Source: Streptomyces sp. AC512_CC834
GTDB lineage: Bacteria; Actinomycetota; Actinomycetes; Streptomycetales; Streptomycetaceae
Length of the DNA: 64,000 bases
NCBI RefSeq assembly: GCF_019049325.1
Contig: NZ_JAGMUO010000104.1
Coordinates: 130,567 to 194,566, forward strand
Direction of reading: 5' to 3'
Below the pieces are notes generated by a model. That model was not told where the DNA came from and made no database searches. It saw nothing but the letters and a program-made list of their open reading frames with translations. Below, piece by piece: positions 36,156-44,496 of this stretch (position 1 is the stretch's first letter; each line of letters begins with the position of its first letter). The position numbers were made by a program, and so were the translations under genes.

Positions 36156-37094
36156 TCACGCCAGCGCCGTCAGGCCCGGGGCGAAGGTGATCAGGAGGGG
36201 GATGAGGGGGACCAGGGCGGCTGTCGCCGTGGTCAGGGCCCGGTGGCGGCGGGTCAGGCGGGGTTGGGGTTCCAGGAGGCGGTCGACACGTTCGCCGAGG
36301 AGGCGGTGGCTGGAGGAGCAGGACAGGACGCCGCGGTGCTGGTTCAGCTCGATCAGGGCCAGCGCGGTCGTCAGGTGGCCGCAGCGGCGGGACGCGGTGT
36401 CGTCGGCGGAGAGTTCGACCAGGCGATGCGTCTGGTCGCAGAAGTGCGCGAAGAGCGGGACACGCGGGAAGCCCGTGGCCAGGGCCGTGGACAGGTGCAG
36501 CAGCCAGTCGTGGCGGGCCCGGGCGTGGCCGCGCTCGTGGGTGAGGACGGCGTCCAGTTGGTGGTCGGTGAGGCGGTGCAGGGCGCCGGTGGTGACGATC
36601 AACTGGGGCGGGTTGCCGGGCATCCACCAGGCGTCCGGGTACTCGTCCTCCAGGACCAGCAGGGGACCGCGTGCGGCGGGGAGCCCGGCGGGCAGGTCGG
36701 GGGCGCGCTCGCGCAGGTGGGCGCGGGACCGGGCGCGCCGCCGGCGGGCCTCGACGAGCTCACGGCCGAGCATCGCGGTCGTCCAGGCGGCACCGCCCGC
36801 CAGCAGCAGGGTGAGGGCGGCCGCCCAGGGCGGGCCGGCGGAGAGGTTGTACGCCGCGGTCACCGCGGGCGGCGCCGGCGCGAAGAGCTGGGCGCGGACG
36901 GTGCCGAAGACGGCGGCGGCACCGAGCACGAGAGCCGTCAGACAACACAGCAGGACGGTGGCGACCAGGCACTGCCACACCCACAGCCCGACCACGGGAT
37001 CCCGCTCGGGCCACCCCGAACGCGTCAGCGCGCGAGGCACCGGCACCGCGGCGGTCACGGCGACGACGAACAGCAGGAGCAGGCAGACGGTCAT
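36156..37094 (-). CDS. M56 family (BlaR1-like) membrane metalloprotease
   Basis: A 312-residue integral membrane protein with the zinc protease signature THERGHARARHD (HExxH) at about residues 190-201 and a Glu in RLVELSADD as probable third ligand. Four hydrophobic segments surround it. Family members in actinobacteria usually stand next to a BlaI/CopY-type repressor gene that they inactivate by cleavage; none is adjacent here. ATG 37094 has GGAG eight bases upstream. Six tandem 11-bp repeats lie 42-107 bp upstream. Confidence 0.9.
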   Translation of the reverse strand: MTVCLLLLFVVAVTAAVPVPRALTRSGWPERDPVVGLWVWQCLVATVLLCCLTALVLGAAAVFGTVRAQLFAPAPPAVTAAYNLSAGPPWAAALTLLLAGGAAWTTAMLGRELVEARRRRARSRAHLRERAPDLPAGLPAARGPLLVLEDEYPDAWWMPGNPPQLIVTTGALHRLTDHQLDAVLTHERGHARARHDWLLHLSTALATGFPRVPLFAHFCDQTHRLVELSADDTASRRCGHLTTALALIELNQHRGVLSCSSSHRLLGERVDRLLEPQPRLTRRHRALTTATAALVPLIPLLITFAPGLTALA

Positions 37095-37135
37095 GCCACT
37101 GGCTCCGGATCCTGGTCGAAGGATGGGCGGCTCTG

Positions 37136-37201
37136 GCTGTACAAGGGCTGAGCATGTGCTCAGCATGTGCTGTACAGGGGCTGTACAGGTGCTGTGCTGG
37201 A
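37136..37201. repeat. 11-bp tandem repeats (6 copies) upstream of the M56 gene
   Basis: Units GCTGTACAAGG, GCTGAGCATGT, GCTCAGCATGT, GCTGTACAGGG, GCTGTACAGGT and GCTGTGCTGGA follow one another. TGTACA palindromes at 37138, 37171 and 37182 and the perfect inverted repeat GCTGAGCA-TG-TGCTCAGC (37147-37164) fall on one helical face. The position 42-107 bp upstream of the protease start suggests a regulator binding array. Confidence 0.85.
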
Positions 37202-37323
37202 TCGGTGTCGTGGTGGTGCGGCTCCCGGTCCTGCCGGAGTAGGGGGGACGCGCCACGCACACCGCCCGACGCCAGTATGACGGGGCCGGGCGGTGTGGGT
37301 CAGGGGTCGGCGCCACCGGATCC

Positions 37324-37360
37324 GGAATCCCGGAGTACGGAATCCCGGAGTACGGAAACC
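37324..37360. repeat. 15-bp tandem repeat (2.5 copies) downstream of fumarylacetoacetase
   Basis: GGAATCCCGGAGTAC at 37324-37338 and 37339-37353, followed by GGAAACC. It lies 29 bp after the minus-strand stop of the fumarylacetoacetase gene. The rest of the gap 37202-37388 shows nothing else. Confidence 0.88.
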
Positions 37361-37388
37361 ACCGGCACCCGCCCCGCGGGGCGCTCCG

Positions 37389-38615
37389 TCAGGCGCCCCG
37401 TCCGACCACCCGACCGGTCACCTCGCCCAGCCCCACCCGGATGCCGCCCGGCCCCGGAGCCCAGGCCGACAACGTCACCACGTCCCCGTCCTCCAGGAAC
37501 GTCCGTTTGCCGTCGGGGAGTTCCAGCGGATCGCGGCCGTTCCAGGTCAGCTCCAGCAGCGATCCGCGCTCCCGCTCGGTGGTCCCGCTCACCGTGCCCG
37601 AGCCGTAGAGGTCGCCGGTGCGCAGCGAGGCGCCGTTGACCGTCATGTGGGCCAACTGCTGGGCAGCCGTCCAGTACATGGTGGCGAACGGCGGCTCGGA
37701 GACGACATGGCCGTTGACGGCGACGGAGATCCGCAGGTCGTAGCCGCCGGGTTCGTCCCGGTCGTCGTCCGTGTCGTCCAGGTAGGGCAGCAGTTGATGC
37801 GTGCGCTCGGGCGGCGCGACCCGCGCCTCCTCCAGCGCGTCCAGCGGCGTGATCCACGCCGACACCGACGTGGTGAAGGACTTGCCGAGGAACGGGCCGA
37901 GGGGGACGTACTCCCAGGACTGGACGTCCCGCGCGGACCAGTCGTTGAGCAGGCAGAGTCCGAAGACGTGCTCGCGGAAGTCGCCGAGCGCCACCGGGCT
38001 GCCCAGTTCGGACGGCACGCCCACCACGAAGCCGACCTCGGCCTCGATGTCGAGGCGGACGGACGGGCCGAAGACGGGAGCGGCGTCGGCCGGGGCCTTG
38101 CGCTGCCCCGATGGGCGTACGACGTCCGTGCCGGACACGACGACCGTGCCGGAGCGGCCGTGGTAGCCGATCGGGAGGTGCTTCCAGTTCGGGGTGAGGG
38201 AGTCGGCGGCGTCGGGACGGAAGATCTGGCCGACGTTTCGGGCGTGGTTCTCGGAGGCGTAGAAGTCGACGTAGTCCGCCACCTCGAAGGGCAGGTGCAG
38301 GGTCACCGACGACAGCGGGTGGAAGAGGGGTTCGAGGGTCTCGCGGTGGGACGGGACCGTCACCCAGGCCGTCAGCGCGCGCCGCACGTCGGACCAGGCG
38401 GTGCGCCCGGCCGCCAGCAGCGGGTTGAGGGTGGGCCGCGCGAGCAGGGACGCGTACGGAGAGCCGAGCGCGTGGGCCGCCGCGCCGGCGTCGAGGACGT
38501 GGTCGCCGAGCCGGACGCCCACCGTCCGCTCCTGCGAGCCGGGGATCGAGAACACACCGTACGGAAGGTTGTGCGGGCCGAAGGGATCGCCCTCGGGGAC
38601 ATCGAAGGGGGGCAT
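37389..38615 (-). CDS. fahA: Fumarylacetoacetase
   Basis: A 408-residue hydrolase that splits fumarylacetoacetate to fumarate and acetoacetate, the last step of tyrosine/homogentisate breakdown. Family features are evident: an N-terminal SH3-like domain (YGVFSIPGS), then DYVDFYASENHARNVGQIFR (catalytic His region) and DIEAEVGFVVG, LLNDWSARDVQSWEYVPLGPFLGKSF and GTVSGTTERERGSLLEL. ATG 38615 follows GCGAGG; an ATG at 38645 would add ten residues. The gene is single here, with no homogentisate dioxygenase next to it. Confidence 0.95.
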   Translation of the reverse strand: MPPFDVPEGDPFGPHNLPYGVFSIPGSQERTVGVRLGDHVLDAGAAAHALGSPYASLLARPTLNPLLAAGRTAWSDVRRALTAWVTVPSHRETLEPLFHPLSSVTLHLPFEVADYVDFYASENHARNVGQIFRPDAADSLTPNWKHLPIGYHGRSGTVVVSGTDVVRPSGQRKAPADAAPVFGPSVRLDIEAEVGFVVGVPSELGSPVALGDFREHVFGLCLLNDWSARDVQSWEYVPLGPFLGKSFTTSVSAWITPLDALEEARVAPPERTHQLLPYLDDTDDDRDEPGGYDLRISVAVNGHVVSEPPFATMYWTAAQQLAHMTVNGASLRTGDLYGSGTVSGTTERERGSLLELTWNGRDPLELPDGKRTFLEDGDVVTLSAWAPGPGGIRVGLGEVTGRVVGRGA

Positions 38616-38661
38616 CGGGTGCTGCCTCGCTTTCGTGCTCGCCATGTGCGCGGTGCGCGCC

Positions 38662-38697
38662 GTGTGCGCCACGTGGTCGGTGTGCGCCACGTGGTGC
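38662..38697. repeat. 18-bp tandem repeat (2 copies)
   Basis: GTGTGCGCCACGTGGTCG and GTGTGCGCCACGTGGTGC, 47 bp upstream of the fumarylacetoacetase start, preceded by a further degenerate copy. Confidence 0.85.
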
Positions 38698-38919
38698 GTG
38701 GTCGGGCCACACGTTACGGGGGACATACCGGTCTTGGGCAGTGCGGAGGGAGATGGCGTCGCGTGGCGGGAGAGGGCGCGCGCAGGCACGCTGACGTGCG
38801 GGGAGCGCCGCGGGCGCCGGGGCGCGGGAGGAGGAGAGCGACCCGTAGGGCGTCCCGTCGGCGTACGCCCGCGTGAACGGGCCCGGATGTGGCGCTCCGT
38901 TTCTGCCTGTGCACACGCG

Positions 38920-38933
38920 GTTGTCCACAGGCT
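38920..38933. promoter_or_regulatory. DnaA-box-like motif upstream of the polysaccharide cluster
   Basis: GTTGTCCACAGGCT contains TTGTCCACA, the preferred Streptomyces DnaA box. Its complement AGCCTGTGGACAAC equals the sequence at 31457-31470. Confidence 0.45.
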
Positions 38934-39032
38934 GGCACGCAATCTTGACGGAGCGGTGCGAACTGGGTGACTCTGGGCGGGTGTCCGAGGGCCTCGGGGA
39001 GGGGGACTTCGACGGCACATCAGGGGGAGCGG

Positions 39033-40346
39033 ATGGCCATTGGGGAGGCCGGTCCGGGTTCGGTGCGGGACGGTTCGCGGTCGAGGAGGCGACTGGAAGC
39101 GACCCTGCGCGGCAGACTCGGCCGGGAATGCGTGTACGTACCGTCATGCCGTTTCGGGCTGTACGCGGCACTGCGTCACTGGTGCCCGCCCGGCGGCCGG
39201 GTGTTGATGTCGCCGGTCAACGACGACGTCATCTTCTTCGTCGTCCTCGCGGCCGGGCTGCGTCCGGTGCAGGCGCCGCTCGACCCGTCGGACGCGTCCA
39301 TCGACATCGATGCCGTGCCCGAGGAGACGTGGGGCTCGCTGTCCGCCGTACTGACGACGAACCTGTACGGGAACCCGGACCCGGCGCCCCGGCTGCGGGC
39401 CCGCTGCGACGCCCTGGGCATCCCGCTGTTCGAGGACGCGGCGCACGCCATCGGCAGCGACGTGGGCGGCCGGCCGGTCGGCGCCTGGGGCGACGCCTCC
39501 GTCTTCAGCCTGTCCAAGCACGTCGGTGCCAAGGCCGGGGGCATCCTCGCGGTCGCCGACCCGGGCCTGCGCGACGCGCTGGAGAAGTCCTGCGACGACC
39601 TGCTGCTGCCGCGCCGCACGACCGCCGAACTGGCCTACGCCGTAAGGCCGTACGCGGAGGCCGCCGTCCGCGGGCTGCGGCTGCGGCGGGCCGCCTGGGC
39701 CACGATGCGGCTGCTGGGGCTGATGGAGCGCGAGGAGATCCGGATGCCGCTGCGCCCGGACGAGCTGGCACGCGCGGGCGCAGCGGCACCCGGCCTGGAC
39801 GCGCACGACCCCTGGGTCCGCGTCGACATGCACGACTACCGGCTGCGGGCCGGCCGGTTCCGGCTCGGGCGGGTCGGGCGCGGGCTCGACCGGCTGGACG
39901 ACGTACTCGCGGACTGCCGGGCCGGTACGGAGCTGCTGCTGTCCACGCGCTGGGCGGGGCCGGCCGTCCGGGCAGCCGCGGGCGCGGGCGCAGCCGGAGC
40001 CGCGGGCGCGGGCGCAGGCGAGGGCGCGGGCGAGGGCAGTCGGTCGGCGGCGGGCACGGTACAGCCGTTGTTCCGGGTGCCGTTGCTGGTGGCGGACCGG
40101 GACGCGGCCGTCCGCGCGCTGGCCCGGCGCGGCATTGTCGTCGGCTACCTCTACGACCCGCCCCTGGACGACTACGCGGGCGCGGCCTTCACCGATCCGT
40201 CGCCCGCCCCCGAGGGGGCCCGCTGGTTCGCGCGGCACGCGCTGCCCGTGGATCCGCTGCGGGCCCGCGCGGTCCTCGCCGCGCTGGAGGAGTCCGGAGT
40301 ACGACCGGCCGAGGCGCCGGAAGGGCTGGGTCCGTCCGGTGGCTGA
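39033..40346 (+). CDS. DegT/DnrJ/EryC1 family aminotransferase-like protein
   Basis: A 437-residue PLP-dependent protein of the nucleotide-sugar aminotransferase type. The probable Schiff-base Lys is in FSLSKHVGAKAGG, and the pyridine-nitrogen Asp in PLFEDAAHAIGSD. NLYGNPDPAP matches the usual aminotransferase loop. A Gly/Ala/Glu low-complexity insert (about 311-340) near the C-terminal domain is unusual. ATG 39033 is preceded by AGGGGGAG. It is coupled to the flippase gene by an 8-bp overlap, suggesting that it makes an amino sugar, or decorates one, for export. Confidence 0.85.
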   Translation: MAIGEAGPGSVRDGSRSRRRLEATLRGRLGRECVYVPSCRFGLYAALRHWCPPGGRVLMSPVNDDVIFFVVLAAGLRPVQAPLDPSDASIDIDAVPEETWGSLSAVLTTNLYGNPDPAPRLRARCDALGIPLFEDAAHAIGSDVGGRPVGAWGDASVFSLSKHVGAKAGGILAVADPGLRDALEKSCDDLLLPRRTTAELAYAVRPYAEAAVRGLRLRRAAWATMRLLGLMEREEIRMPLRPDELARAGAAAPGLDAHDPWVRVDMHDYRLRAGRFRLGRVGRGLDRLDDVLADCRAGTELLLSTRWAGPAVRAAAGAGAAGAAGAGAGEGAGEGSRSAAGTVQPLFRVPLLVADRDAAVRALARRGIVVGYLYDPPLDDYAGAAFTDPSPAPEGARWFARHALPVDPLRARAVLAALEESGVRPAEAPEGLGPSGG

Positions 40347-42786
40347 GACCCGGGTGCACGAGGCCGCCGCGGCACCCGCGGGCGGCGGCTCGGCCCTGCC
40401 CCGGGGCGGACACGGTGGCGACTCGCTCTTCAAGAACGCCTACTTCCTGATGCTCAGCACCGGCGTCTCCGCCGTGCTCGGCCTGGGCTTCTGGCTCGTG
40501 GCCGCCCGCTACTACTCGGAGGAGGCCGTCGGCCAGGGCTCCGCGGCCATCGCCGCCATGCGGCTGCTCGCCAGCATCACGGCGACCACGATGATCGGCG
40601 CCGTCGTCCGTTTCGTGCCGCGCGCCGGCCGCGCCACCGGAGGGCTGGTGTGGCGTGCGTACGCGGCGAGTTCGGTCGTCGTCGCCGTGGCCGCCGTCGT
40701 CTTCCTGCTCACCCTCGACCTGTGGGGCGCCTCGTACGCCCCGCTCGGCACGCTCGAGGCGGGGACGCTGTTCGTCGCCGCGTCCGTGGCCTGGGCGCTG
40801 CTCACTCTCCAGGACGGCGTGCTGACCGGGCTGCGCAAGGCGGAGTGGGTGCCCGCCGGGAACGCCGTGTTCTCGGTCGGGAAGCTGATCCTGCTGGCCC
40901 TCTTCGCCACCACACTGCCGGTGCTCGGCATCTTCGTGTCCTGGGCGGTGGCCATCGCCTTCTCCACCGTGCCGCTCGGCTGGCTGATCTTCCGCAGACT
41001 CATCCCGCGCCAGACCGCCGCCGACCGCGCGGTGGAGCCGCCCGCCGTCCGCGAGATGGGCCGCTTCCTGGCCGGGGACTCGCTGGGCGCGCTCTTCAGC
41101 CTGGCGATGATCAATCTGTTGCCGGTGATGGTCGCGGTCAACTTCAGCGCCGCGGAGAACGGCTACTTCTATGTGGCCTACACCGTCGGCGGAACCATGG
41201 AGTTCATGGCCGTCAACATGGCCTCCTCGCTCACCGCGCACGCCTCGCACGACCCGCGCCGCCTCGCCGACGGCGTCCGGGGAGCGCTGCGCCGCATGAC
41301 GCTGCTGCTGGTGCCGGTCGTCGTCTTCCTGGTCGTCTTCGCCCCGCAGATCCTCGCCCCCTTCGACGCGGACTACGCCGAGCACGGCTCCACGGTGCTG
41401 CGGCTGCTGGCCATCGGGGCGCTGCCGAGGGTCGTGGTCGAGCTGTACATCGGCGTGCTGCGCGTCCAGGGCCGCACCGGTGTGCTCGCCGCCGTGCAGG
41501 GCACCATGTGCGTCCTCGTGCTGGGCAGCGCGGCGATGCTGTTCACGCCGGCCGGGATCGCGGGCGCCGGCTGGGCGGTGCTGGTGAGCATGACGGTGGT
41601 CGCCGTCGGCTGCGCGCCCGGCCTGCGCGGGGCGCTGCGCGGCATGGACGACGCCGGCGGAAAGGGTCCGCGGGCGGGTGGCAGACGGCGCCGGCGCCGG
41701 GACCCGGTCGCCACCGGCCCGGACTACGGCACCCGATGGGCACGGCTGAACGCGACCGCCGGCTACGGCACCAACTGGGCACGCTGGGCGGACTACGAGC
41801 GGCGCAGACCCGGCCAGGACGCGGCCGGGACGGCTGACACGGCCGACGGGGCTGACGGGGCTGACGCGGCTGGCACGGCTGGACTGTTCATCGGCCGTCC
41901 CGGGTACGAGCGCGAGGCGCTGCAGGCGGACACCCTGGCGCTGGTCGTCCGGCCGCACCAGACCGACGCGGACGCCGGGGCGGCGGGCGGCGCCGCGGCC
42001 GGGGTCGGCGCTGGGACGGCCGGGGCCGACGCCGGGGACGGCCGGGAGCGGTGGCTGAGGGGCGTTCTGTGGTACCTGCTCGCCATCGCCACGGCGGTCT
42101 TCTGGGCGGCGCTGCGCGGCCTGCCGTGGCTCGGCGGTGCCTCCGGCGCGTCCGGGGATTCCGGAGCCGAGCTGACGGGACGCCGGTTGCTGGAAGAGCT
42201 GCCGTGGCCCGCAGTCGTCGCGGGAGGCCTGCTGCTCGTGGTGTTCGTCGCGTCGGTGACGCTGTGCACGGCGCGTACCGCATGGCTGCCCGGTGCGGCA
42301 CTCGGATCCGCGCTGCTCGCCCTGCACACCGCGCCCGTGGCCCTCGGTTGGCAACCCCGGGCGGTCGACGGCGCGTTCTACACGAGGTCGGCCGGTGCGC
42401 TGGCGGAGACGATGGGGCTGAGCGGGCCCGGACCCTTGCTGCGGTGGGTGCCGCAGGTGGCCCTCCTCCTGTGCCTGGTTCCGCTGGGGCTGCTGCTCGC
42501 GCGCACGGTCGGGCGGCTGACGTGGCCCGGGTGCTGGGGAGTCCTGTATCTCGTCGCGGTGGGCGGCTGGGTGTGGCGGCAGGCGCTCGCGCCCGCGGCA
42601 CTGCCGCTGCTCGCCGCCCTCGCCGCCCTCGCCGTACTCGTCGGCGTTGCTGCCCTCGCTGCCCTTGCTGTCCTCGTCCGGCTTCCGGGCCGGAAGGCCG
42701 GTGCGGTCAGCGGGACGGCACGGGCTGGTGGAAGTACCCGTTCTTCCCCGCCTCCCGGTAACCCTCGAGCCCCGGTCCGTCGTTGA
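40339..42786 (+). CDS. Polysaccharide flippase with extra C-terminal membrane domain
   Basis: An 815-residue protein. The first roughly 440 residues form a MATE/Wzx-like polysaccharide transporter with about 12 hydrophobic segments (starting SLFKNAYFLMLSTGVSAVLGL). An Arg-rich then Ala/Gly/Asp-rich cytoplasmic stretch follows (about 445-570). The C-terminal part (about 573-795) adds roughly six more membrane helices with no family I recognise. GTG 40339 overlaps the DegT gene. The last 26 codons are antisense to the end of the GH26 gene (80-bp overlap at 42707-42786). Function as lipid-linked oligosaccharide flippase is inferred from fold and context. Confidence 0.82.
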   Translation: MAETRVHEAAAAPAGGGSALPRGGHGGDSLFKNAYFLMLSTGVSAVLGLGFWLVAARYYSEEAVGQGSAAIAAMRLLASITATTMIGAVVRFVPRAGRATGGLVWRAYAASSVVVAVAAVVFLLTLDLWGASYAPLGTLEAGTLFVAASVAWALLTLQDGVLTGLRKAEWVPAGNAVFSVGKLILLALFATTLPVLGIFVSWAVAIAFSTVPLGWLIFRRLIPRQTAADRAVEPPAVREMGRFLAGDSLGALFSLAMINLLPVMVAVNFSAAENGYFYVAYTVGGTMEFMAVNMASSLTAHASHDPRRLADGVRGALRRMTLLLVPVVVFLVVFAPQILAPFDADYAEHGSTVLRLLAIGALPRVVVELYIGVLRVQGRTGVLAAVQGTMCVLVLGSAAMLFTPAGIAGAGWAVLVSMTVVAVGCAPGLRGALRGMDDAGGKGPRAGGRRRRRRDPVATGPDYGTRWARLNATAGYGTNWARWADYERRRPGQDAAGTADTADGADGADAAGTAGLFIGRPGYEREALQADTLALVVRPHQTDADAGAAGGAAAGVGAGTAGADAGDGRERWLRGVLWYLLAIATAVFWAALRGLPWLGGASGASGDSGAELTGRRLLEELPWPAVVAGGLLLVVFVASVTLCTARTAWLPGAALGSALLALHTAPVALGWQPRAVDGAFYTRSAGALAETMGLSGPGPLLRWVPQVALLLCLVPLGLLLARTVGRLTWPGCWGVLYLVAVGGWVWRQALAPAALPLLAALAALAVLVGVAALAALAVLVRLPGRKAGAVSGTARAGGSTRSSPPPGNPRAPVRR

Positions 42787-43810
42787 CCGTCAGGTCGCAC
42801 GCGGGCTCCTCGGAGGGCGGCCGGTTCCAGTGCACCAGCGCCCTGACCTGCGGGAGCTTCTTCACGTCGGCGGGGATCCGCGTGTACCAGTCGCGCTGAC
42901 GCGTCGGGTTGTCTGCGTCGGGCGCGGTGGCGAACTCCGCGAGCATCACCGGCTTGTCGTCGGTGATGTTCTCGCGCAGCCATTCGTAGCTGGGCCGCTG
43001 GCTGCGCAGGAAGCTCTTCCAGTCGGTGGTGTTGTGGCACTGGTAGTAGTTGTACTGGTCCATGGCGATCCAGTCGACGTACTCGTCCCCGGGGTAGAGC
43101 GCCTTCATCTCGTCCGCGCTGCCGAGGTAGCCGGAGACGGTCCACACCCACACGACGTTGTCGGCGCCCAGCTCACGGAACCGGTCGTGCAGATGACGGT
43201 ACGCCGCGACGAACTCCTCCGGCGTGCCCGCGCCTTCCTTGATGCGGGCGTCGGTCTCCTGGTCGAAGGAGATGAAGACCCGTTTGCCGTAGGACTTGAT
43301 GCGCCGGATCTGCGGGTCGAGGATCTCCTCGTCGTACTTCCCCGAGGCGATGTTCTTCCAGCCGAGCTGGGTCTCGGTCCAGTTCTCGTGGTGCGGCTCG
43401 GTCCAGATCGTGGACTCCCAGGCCAGCATGAGCAGCCGGTCCCTGCCCAGCTCCTGTTCGTCCGGGGTGAGCAGTTGGCCGTCGAGCTCGGTGCCCGACA
43501 TGTCGTGGTAGTTGTAGACGAGGTCCAGCTTGCGGCCGATCCGCTTCTCGAAGCCGAGCACCGCGTCCTTGAGCGACCCGTTCCCGGCGTACGGCACGTA
43601 CGCGCCCCACCAGGCCCCGCAGCCGGGAACGAGCGTCTCGCTGGGCGCGCACGGACCGGTGGGCGCCTCGCCGGAGGCCGCGTTGTCGGGCAGGGCGTCC
43701 CCGGAGACGTCCGGTTCCTCGGAGCGGCCGGCCCAGACGCCGAGCCCGGCGATCAGTGCGGCCACCGCCACCAGTACGACGGCCGTATAGGCGCGCTTCG
43801 CCGTGCCCAT
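42707..43810 (-). CDS. Membrane-anchored glycoside hydrolase family 26-like protein
   Basis: 367 residues with one N-terminal membrane anchor (about 8-27) and an external hydrolase domain. GAWWGAYVPY at the start and the two acidic blocks ISFDQETD and VMLAEFATA resemble beta-mannanase-type GH26 enzymes, where the two Glu act as acid/base and nucleophile; this assignment is by eye. DNVVWVWTVSG and DWIAMDQYNYY match other GH26 strands. Two cysteines (about 53 and 63) could form a disulfide. A role in trimming the cluster's polymer is inferred. The start at ATG 43810 lacks a strong ribosome binding site. Confidence 0.82.
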   Translation of the reverse strand: MGTAKRAYTAVVLVAVAALIAGLGVWAGRSEEPDVSGDALPDNAASGEAPTGPCAPSETLVPGCGAWWGAYVPYAGNGSLKDAVLGFEKRIGRKLDLVYNYHDMSGTELDGQLLTPDEQELGRDRLLMLAWESTIWTEPHHENWTETQLGWKNIASGKYDEEILDPQIRRIKSYGKRVFISFDQETDARIKEGAGTPEEFVAAYRHLHDRFRELGADNVVWVWTVSGYLGSADEMKALYPGDEYVDWIAMDQYNYYQCHNTTDWKSFLRSQRPSYEWLRENITDDKPVMLAEFATAPDADNPTRQRDWYTRIPADVKKLPQVRALVHWNRPPSEEPACDLTVNDGPGLEGYREAGKNGYFHQPVPSR

Positions 43811-43860
43811 GCCTGTCACCCCACGGGAATCGGACGGCTCGTGTCCCCGGTGCCCGCCCG

Positions 43861-44346
43861 TCATGTGCCGCCACCGGGGGCGGACCTGCGTTTGGCGGGT
43901 TCGGCCGCGCCGCGACGGGCGGCGGGCAGCGGGAGTCCCGGCAGCGCCGCGGTGACCGTGGTGAAGACGGCGAGCGAGACGATGAACGCGGCCATCGAGA
44001 AGGCCTCCACCAGGAACAGCGCGGTGGCGGCGAGCACACCGAGCGAGAGGCTGACGGGCGCGGCGAACGCGGCGGCCTCCAGCCGCGCACCGGCGGCCAG
44101 GCCGCTCGGCTGCGGATACAGCGCAGCGCAGCCCGGTCCGAACAGGGTGAAGAGCAGCACCGGTATCCAGCGCAGCGGTGACGGGCCGGGTACGGCGGTG
44201 GCGGCCAGCGCCAGCCAGCCGGAGGCGGCGACGAGGACTCTGAGATGTGTCGGGGTCACTCTGACGCCCCGGATCTCTTCGGCGCGGCCGGTGTCCTGGG
44301 AGCCGGTGGAGCCCCCGGTGGAGTCGGTGAAGTCTGTGGTGTTCAT
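43861..44346 (-). CDS. Small polytopic membrane protein
   Basis: 161 residues with about four hydrophobic segments: two from residue 36 to 78 (VLVAASGWLALAATAVPG; PVLLFTLFGPGCAALY) and two from 89 to 135. The tail is basic. No family was recognised. It lies between the GT-C-like gene and the GH26 gene, all in the same direction, and is probably an accessory of the polysaccharide cluster. Confidence 0.7.
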   Translation of the reverse strand: MNTTDFTDSTGGSTGSQDTGRAEEIRGVRVTPTHLRVLVAASGWLALAATAVPGPSPLRWIPVLLFTLFGPGCAALYPQPSGLAAGARLEAAAFAAPVSLSLGVLAATALFLVEAFSMAAFIVSLAVFTTVTAALPGLPLPAARRGAAEPAKRRSAPGGGT

Positions 44347-44394
44347 GGACTGACCTGACCGCCCTTCGTCGCTTCGGTTCTCGGATCACCTGGT

Positions 44395-44496
44395 GGTCGT
44401 CATGGGATGGACGTCATCGGATGGTCGTCATGGGGTGGCCGTCATCGGATGGTGGTCATGGGGTGGCCGTCATCGGATGGTGGTCATGGGGTGGCC
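44395..44496. repeat. 28-bp minisatellite (3.6 copies)
   Basis: Units at 44395-44422, 44423-44450 and 44451-44478, and a partial unit at 44479-44496. Each is built from GGTNGTCATGGGGTGGCC followed by GTCATCGGAT. The last unit covers the stop codon of the GT-C-like gene. It lies 49 bp upstream of the small membrane protein gene. Confidence 0.92.

Larger units (their letters stand above)
38616..39032. other. Divergent intergenic region, fumarylacetoacetase / DegT cluster
   Basis: 417 bp with no convincing gene. It contains two 18-bp repeats (38662-38697), a TTGTCCACA DnaA-box sequence (38921-38929) and a candidate promoter TTGACG (38945-38950) 17-18 bp ahead of the weak TGACTCT, oriented towards the DegT gene. 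Confidence 0.5.

Noticed and set aside
44395..44496. CRISPR or integron-type array
   Set aside because: Direct head-to-tail 28-bp repeats with no spacers and no cas or integrase genes; a minisatellite explains it.
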